From positions 1 through 26,941 of the forward strand of contig JAMXLG010000058.1 in assembly GCA_024281135.1 (NCBI GenBank): a stretch of DNA of 26,941 bases, in the 5' to 3' direction. Both the position numbers and the translations under genes were made by a program. Positions within the stretch are counted from its first letter, which is position 1. Every line of letters starts with the position of its first letter. The notes below the pieces were generated by a model that worked only from the letters and a program-made list of their open reading frames with translations, was not told the origin of the DNA and made no database searches. Shown here one piece after another: positions 23,355 to 26,941 of this stretch. This stretch comes from Vulcanimicrobiia bacterium. Its GTDB lineage: Bacteria > Eremiobacterota > Eremiobacteria > Baltobacterales > Baltobacteraceae.

Positions 23355-24401
23355 CTACATCGGTGCCGACAAAGGCACGTAAGCAACCCACTCGAAGCGG
23401 GCGAACCGGCCGGCATCGATCACTAACAACACCGCGCAAAGCGCAAGAATGACGTAGCCGGCCGGCGGCACGCGCCGTACGAGCGCGCTGATGGCGATGA
23501 GCACCGGAGCAATCGCATACGCGTTGCGATCGACGGAAAAGGGTGTGCCGGAGAACACGAGCATCGCTAGCGCCAGCAGCGCGTAGAGCGTCATCAAACG
23601 GCCGAGTCCTCGCGCTTGCGCGATGACGGCGAGCGCGCCGAGCGGAACGAGCAACACCATGACGTTTTGCCGCAATCCGTCGAGGCTCGTCAACGACAGC
23701 AGAATCATGCGCCAGGCGTGCGCATCAAAACCGAACCCGCTACGGCGCCACGCGCGTTGCGCGTGAACGAAAGCGAGCGCGTCGCCGAAATGAATCGCAC
23801 AGTACAGCGCAAACGCACCGACACCGCAAAGTGCAATAATGCCCGCAAGAATCGCGCGCCCACGCCGTTGCAGGATACCGTCGAGCAGCATCGCGCACCC
23901 AAGCGGCACGCCAAGGGGGCTCGCCGCGGATGCAAGCGCGCCCGCACCACCACCGGCGAGATCGCGATTACGATCGAACAAGTAGAGCGCGCCGGCGCTG
24001 CACAGTAAGAAGAGACTTTGAGGATACGCCAGACCCGAGAACAACGACGGCGGCAGGAGCACGGCGAACGCAACGCACCAGTTCGCGGCAATCGCGTCGA
24101 AGCGCCGCGAAGTCAAGCGATACAAGACCGTGAGAGCCGCTAGAAACGCAAGGTTCGAGAGAACGCCTGCCAGCACAGGCCATGGAAACGTATGCACGAA
24201 CGGCGCAGCGACGAGCGGCAGCAGCGGGAAAAACGCTACGTTGTGCCGGCGTCCGTCGGGTGCGTATTCATAGCCGTGGATCGCAATCGAGCCATACCAA
24301 GCGCCGTCCCAATTCGCGAGCGCATTCGTGTGGCCGTTTGCAAATAAGACGCCGAGCACGAGCACTCGCGAGAGAGCCCACGCCAGAACAACGAAGCGCA
24401 T
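23355..24401 (-). CDS. PIG-V-like integral membrane mannosyltransferase (GT-C type)
   Basis: 348 residues from the ATG at 24399-24401 (GCGGA just upstream); a TTG at 24419 would add six residues. About nine to ten hydrophobic helices span the protein. The first is followed by NWDGAWYGSIAIHGYEY, the W-D-x-x-W/H-Y motif of PIG-V and related GT-C enzymes, where the Asp in the first extracytoplasmic loop is catalytic (Asp32). HNVAFFPLLPLVAAPF, SGLAYPQSLFLLCSAGALYL and the late DRNAYAIAPVLIAISAL also fit the family. Bacterial members probably transfer mannose or a similar sugar from a polyprenyl donor. It is upstream of the AlkB-like gene on the same strand and divergent from the membrane protein at 24498. 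Confidence 0.8.
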   Translation of the reverse strand: MRFVVLAWALSRVLVLGVLFANGHTNALANWDGAWYGSIAIHGYEYAPDGRRHNVAFFPLLPLVAAPFVHTFPWPVLAGVLSNLAFLAALTVLYRLTSRRFDAIAANWCVAFAVLLPPSLFSGLAYPQSLFLLCSAGALYLFDRNRDLAGGGAGALASAASPLGVPLGCAMLLDGILQRRGRAILAGIIALCGVGAFALYCAIHFGDALAFVHAQRAWRRSGFGFDAHAWRMILLSLTSLDGLRQNVMVLLVPLGALAVIAQARGLGRLMTLYALLALAMLVFSGTPFSVDRNAYAIAPVLIAISALVRRVPPAGYVILALCAVLLVIDAGRFARFEWVAYVPLSAPM

Positions 24402-24497
24402 GGTTCCGCTCTGCTTCAAACGGGGACGATAGTCCTAGTTCGTGCGTTCCTTCCGCGCCTACCGTGATCCGGTTCTCTGGCATATCGTAAACCCGAA
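24402..24497. promoter_or_regulatory. Divergent intergenic region between mannosyltransferase and membrane-protein genes
   Basis: This 96-bp gap separates two divergent starts. TATCGT occurs on the plus strand at 24483-24488 (9 nt before the ATG at 24498) and, on the minus strand, at 24431-24426 (24 nt before the ATG at 24401). These are candidate -10 boxes facing outward; no convincing -35 elements or palindromes are seen. Confidence 0.3.
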
Positions 24498-25778
24498 ATG
24501 TTTCTGAAGTCGAAGCGTACGTCGCGTTCGGTCGACTACTTGCTGGCGGCGCTGAGCCCCCTTGAGGTTGCGCGCGCCACGCACGAGTATTTAGCCGGCC
24601 TTGAGCCCGACGAGCTACAGGGACTCATCGAGCGCAGCGTCGCCCGTATGGACGGCGACGAACGCGCCTTCTTCGAGATGTCGCCCGATTTCGGAACGTT
24701 CCTCGAACAGAATCGCCGCGCGCTACGCTCGCTCGACCGCGACGCTCTGCGTGCGATCCTGATGCCCGTCATCGCGTCTCGGGCCGCCACCGTAGACGGC
24801 ACTGAGGACGACGCGCTGCGCGTCGATGATTTGACCTCCCAACTTCGCGCTGCATTACCGCCGCGTTCCACAAGCGAAGCAATGCGCCGTCTGACCACAC
24901 CTGCGGTAAACGCATACCGGCGTTTTCGCCGCGGGTTCTTTGCCGCTGACGCCTGGCTCGCTAACGCATACAAAGAGATGTGGTCATCCACGCTTCGCGC
25001 CGCATACGCGACGGCGATGGCGCTTGCGATCGTTGGAGCAGGTGCAGCGATCACCGCGATGTTGATCTTCTTTATCTTCCCGGCCGGTAAGAACGCGCTC
25101 ACGTGGATCACGAGCCGGCCCACGCTCGTAGCGAACGCGCCGGTTCCGCATGTTGTCGCACACCATCCCGTCACGCATCATGTCGCGCCTCATCACGCAG
25201 CGCCGGTAAAGATCGTCGTTGCCCAACGTACCGCCCCGCCGCCGACCCCGCAGCCTACTGCGAAGCCCACTCTGGCTCCAACGCCGAAAGCCATTCCGAA
25301 GCCGACCCACGCCCCTACGGCAGCGCCGGCCCCGATTCGCATTGCGTCTGCCGTTAAACCAAAACCGCAGCTTCTCGCTCGCGAACACGAGGCGGTGCTC
25401 AAGCGAATTGCGTCGGTTCGAAGCTTCGGAACAATGCCGTCGCACGAGGCGCCGCTGGTCCAGCGCGCGCGCCTCATCGTGATGTCGTATTTGGATTCAT
25501 TAATGCGTGGCGACGCGAGCTCGGCTCTTGGCAATCTCGGCCTCTCGGCGAGCGCAGGCACCTCGAACTTGACCGAAGCCCCAATCCTCGCCGGCGCGAC
25601 GGAGTTCCGCGTCGTGCGCGCATCCCTCGCTGATGCGGGAAGCGCAAAGGTCCAAGTCGTGATCGATAGCCCGCAAGGGCGTTACTTCGGAGACTACATC
25701 GTTTCCGCGAACGGGCCGGCAGCGTGGATCACGCAACATGAAGTGATCCCGGTTGAAGCCACCGCCGCGCGCCACTAA
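24498..25778 (+). CDS. Single-pass membrane protein with His/Pro-rich linker, unknown function
   Basis: 426 residues. Residues 1-165 are hydrophilic and helical (cytoplasmic by the basic side), with PRSTSEAMRRLTTPAVNAYRR before the membrane. One strong transmembrane segment lies at about 168-196 (ATAMALAIVGAGAAITAMLI). Outside comes a linker of about 85 residues, first His-rich (VPHVVAHHPVTHHVAPHHAA, 216-235) and then Pro/Thr/Ala/Lys repeats to 290. A compact C-terminal domain (about 295-426) has VQRARLIVMSYLDSLMRGDA and strand-rich sequence that recalls NTF2-like folds. I do not recognise a family. A TATCGT box at 24483-24488 precedes the ATG by 9 nt and no ribosome binding site is seen. Confidence 0.75.
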   Translation: MFLKSKRTSRSVDYLLAALSPLEVARATHEYLAGLEPDELQGLIERSVARMDGDERAFFEMSPDFGTFLEQNRRALRSLDRDALRAILMPVIASRAATVDGTEDDALRVDDLTSQLRAALPPRSTSEAMRRLTTPAVNAYRRFRRGFFAADAWLANAYKEMWSSTLRAAYATAMALAIVGAGAAITAMLIFFIFPAGKNALTWITSRPTLVANAPVPHVVAHHPVTHHVAPHHAAPVKIVVAQRTAPPPTPQPTAKPTLAPTPKAIPKPTHAPTAAPAPIRIASAVKPKPQLLAREHEAVLKRIASVRSFGTMPSHEAPLVQRARLIVMSYLDSLMRGDASSALGNLGLSASAGTSNLTEAPILAGATEFRVVRASLADAGSAKVQVVIDSPQGRYFGDYIVSANGPAAWITQHEVIPVEATAARH

Positions 25779-25805
25779 AGGGAACTGTTAAGCCACTGTC
25801 AAGGA

Positions 25806-25825
25806 ATGGTGACGTTTGTTGCCAT
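25806..25825. other. Weak hairpin in the gap before the PilZ gene
   Basis: In the 111-bp gap 25779-25889, ATGGTGAC (25806-25813) can pair with GTTGCCAT (25818-25825) around a GTTT loop, using two G-U pairs. There is no T-run, and I see no match to a c-di-GMP riboswitch. It may be leader structure or chance; nothing else stands out in this gap apart from the GGAAGG ribosome binding site of the next gene. Confidence 0.25.
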
Positions 25826-25889
25826 ACGGTCCCTAGGCACCTTACGAAGACTCATCGGGGCGTACGCCACCGTCGAAAACGGAAGGTAG

Positions 25890-26558
25890 ATGCTCAACGA
25901 CCTCATTACGTTCTTCACCGGGGCCTCGCAGAACCGGCGCAAATATCCGCGTCGTCCAGGTCCGTTCCCCGCGTGGGTCGCGGTGGGTCAGCAGTGGACG
26001 AACTGCGCGTGTCTCGATATCTCGGGCAGCGGTCTCGGTGTCGTTTCTTCGGCCGCGCTTCCGGAGGAAGTCAACTTACGCGTTCAGCTCGAGACGCGAA
26101 ACATCGTGATTCGCGCCAAGCGCGTCTGGCAGCAACCCGGGACGGCGCAAGGTAAACCGGCGTGGCGGTATGGCTTGACGTTCACGGGCATCAGCGCGGA
26201 CGACTGGGATGCCGTCGTGCGGTTCTGCAACAACGGCCAAGTCACCGTCGAAAACAAGGCACAGAAAGAACTCGAACTCGTGCGGCTCAAGGCTGACGAC
26301 GTAGCGCGCCTCATTCCGAAGAAGCTGCAAGATCAGATGCTCTCCATGCTGGTCCGCAAAGGCCGGCTCGCACCGATCGACGAGAAAACCCCGCTCGTTC
26401 AGTACTCATACGGCGGCGTGATCAAGCACAATGGAAAGGCGCTGCACCGCCTGATGATCCACTCGCGGCTCCGCGACGAGCTCACCGGCGAAGTCAAGCC
26501 CTTCGACACCCGTTTCTACTTCGACGATCAAGGCGGCAACGTCTCGATGGATGATTAG
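25890..26558 (+). CDS. PilZ domain protein, likely c-di-GMP receptor
   Basis: 222 residues with GGAAGG 3 nt before the ATG. The PilZ domain covers about 14-118: the binding signature is Arg17-x3-Arg21 (NRRKYPRRP) and Asp43-x-Ser45-x-x-Gly48 (CLDISGSGLGV), both intact, so c-di-GMP binding is expected. The beta-barrel continues with LRVQLETRNIVIRAKRVW and WRYGLTFTGISADDWDAVVRF. The last 100 residues (from about 120) are a separate charged alpha/beta region, ending LRDELTGEVKPFDTRFYFDD, that I do not recognise. Cytoplasmic; the output partner is not evident among its neighbours. Confidence 0.88.
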   Translation: MLNDLITFFTGASQNRRKYPRRPGPFPAWVAVGQQWTNCACLDISGSGLGVVSSAALPEEVNLRVQLETRNIVIRAKRVWQQPGTAQGKPAWRYGLTFTGISADDWDAVVRFCNNGQVTVENKAQKELELVRLKADDVARLIPKKLQDQMLSMLVRKGRLAPIDEKTPLVQYSYGGVIKHNGKALHRLMIHSRLRDELTGEVKPFDTRFYFDDQGGNVSMDD

Positions 26559-26567
26559 CGCGTCCCG

Positions 26568-26711
26568 CTAGACGATTTCAATCAGAGCGGTCGCCCAGCA
26601 GCCGTTTTTGTTTGTGCGGGCGATGAAACCGTTCTCCGTCCGGTCGTACACGTGGAAACCGGCGCGTTGCGCCTCGCCGATCGAGCGAAAGACCAAGATT
26701 CCTAGTGCCAT
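26568..26711 (-). CDS. Small conserved-looking protein (47 aa), unknown function
   Basis: A minus-strand ATG at 26709-26711 is preceded by AAAGGAG with 5-nt spacing, the best ribosome binding site in this part of the window. The 47-residue product begins MALGILVFRSIGEAQRAGFH and ends with GCWATALIEIV. It has the strand-helix-strand look of a compact alpha/beta mini-domain: a hydrophobic first strand, a helix (IGEAQRAGF), VYDRTENGFIART and a closing strand. It is convergent with the PilZ gene, leaving 9 bp between stops. No family is recognised. Confidence 0.7.
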   Translation of the reverse strand: MALGILVFRSIGEAQRAGFHVYDRTENGFIARTNKNGCWATALIEIV

Positions 26712-26783
26712 GATGTCTCCTTTCGAGGGTCTTCTTCGTCATGTAGTTGTGAGACCGAAGAAATGTTCCGAACTCGGGAGTAA

Positions 26784-26804
26784 ACCTGACAGAGCCTGTC
26801 AGGT
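26784..26804. promoter_or_regulatory. Operator-like palindrome upstream of the last gene
   Basis: ACCTGACA (26784-26791) and TGTCAGGT (26797-26804) are perfect 8-bp inverted arms around GAGCC. The centre lies about 32 bp before the ATG at 26826 and would cover the -35 region if TAGGCT at 26814-26819 is the -10. The arm length and 5-bp spacer suit a dimeric repressor such as a TetR, GntR or MarR type; which one is unknown. Confidence 0.5.
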
Positions 26805-26813
26805 ATGCGGCGT

Positions 26814-26819
26814 TAGGCT
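26814..26819 (+). promoter_or_regulatory. Candidate TANNNT -10 box
   Basis: TAGGCT lies exactly 6 nt before the ATG at 26826, the same spacing as TATAGT before 749. No ribosome binding site separates it from the start, so a leaderless transcript is possible. Confidence 0.35.
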
Positions 26820-26825
26820 GGTACC

Positions 26826-26941
26826 ATGATCGTACGAACCCGCGCCCTTCGCTGCGTGCCCTCGAGCGACGATCCGATCCGCGAAGCGTTCGAGATCGAC
26901 GGTGTCTGCGCGCTCGCGAGTTGCTACCCCGTCGACGACGG
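26826..26941 (+). CDS. Start of an unknown gene, cut by the window edge
   Basis: An ATG opens a frame that runs without a stop to the right edge (38 codons): MIVRTRALRCVPSSDDPIRE and then AFEIDGVCALASCYPVDD. Codon use matches the neighbours (G/C at third positions). The visible part has two Cys near ALASCYP and no signal peptide. It is too short for a family call. The palindrome at 26784-26804 and the TAGGCT box suggest that it begins a separately regulated transcript. Confidence 0.5.
   Translation, partial: MIVRTRALRCVPSSDDPIREAFEIDGVCALASCYPVDD

Noticed and set aside
23303..23416. A longer AlkB start at 23416
   Set aside because: The added 38 residues are Cys/Arg-rich, overlap the mannosyltransferase gene, and the expected AlkB-like start is at 23302.
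25779..25889. A possible c-di-GMP riboswitch before the PilZ gene
   Set aside because: The gap is short and contains none of the conserved GEMM blocks; only a weak hairpin with two G-U pairs is present.
26608..26829. A 73-codon plus-strand frame near the right end
   Set aside because: It is opposite the 47-aa minus-strand gene, which has a strong ribosome binding site; its sequence (many Arg, Lys and Cys) lacks protein-like patterning.

Overview
The window is about 27 kb of high-GC, densely packed bacterial chromosome. Genes often overlap by 1-50 nt, GTG and TTG starts are common, and I saw no rRNA, tRNA, CRISPR array, transposase or phage gene. The gene mix fits an uncultured, probably diderm heterotroph: a split acyl-CoA carboxylase plus methylmalonyl-CoA pathway, a muropeptide-recycling operon containing a DUF4127 protein, a PIG-V-like mannosyltransferase and several DUF5666-like secreted proteins. 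Candidatus Eremiobacterota (WPS-2) is my best guess, by inference only; no marker gene here proves it.

Region 1 (1-9694) is mainly propionyl-CoA/acyl-CoA metabolism. After the tail of an MFS drug-efflux-type transporter come a tiny acidic protein and the carboxyltransferase subunit (PccB-like). A Tat-exported DsrE-like protein, a convergent repeat-hairpin element, a secreted three-repeat DUF5666-like protein and a YciI-like protein follow. Then come enoyl-ACP reductase FabI, a 51-aa protein resembling the actinobacterial acyl-CoA carboxylase epsilon subunit, the biotin carboxylase/biotin carrier subunit, a GNAT acetyltransferase, the catalytic subunit of methylmalonyl-CoA mutase and methylmalonyl-CoA epimerase. 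Together these take propionyl-CoA to succinyl-CoA. The cobalamin-binding mutase subunit is not in the window.

Region 2 (9755-19304, all on the minus strand) is a cell-wall recycling operon. In transcription order it holds a small secreted DUF5666-like protein, an ABC ATPase with unusual motifs, NagZ, an AmiE-like serine hydrolase, AnmK, a BadF-type amino-sugar kinase, MurQ and a DUF4127 protein. A secreted SBP56/methanethiol-oxidase-like beta-propeller follows after a 52-bp gap with its own strong ribosome binding site. NagZ and the serine hydrolase have no signal peptide, so muropeptide breakdown appears to be cytoplasmic. DUF4127 is the only member of the core set without a known step.

Region 3 (19366-26941) is mixed. 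It holds tandem hairpins, a small helical protein, a secreted retropepsin-like protein divergent from it by 3 bp, a DUF167 protein and an alpha/beta hydrolase. A minus-strand chain follows: PIG-V-like mannosyltransferase, AlkB-like dioxygenase, a 51-aa protein, a Cys-less rhodanese and the hydrolase. Last come a membrane protein with a His/Pro-rich linker, a PilZ protein, a 47-aa protein and the start of an unknown gene behind an operator-like palindrome. Several short genes have no ribosome binding site but carry a TANNNT box 6-7 nt before the start codon, suggesting leaderless transcripts.
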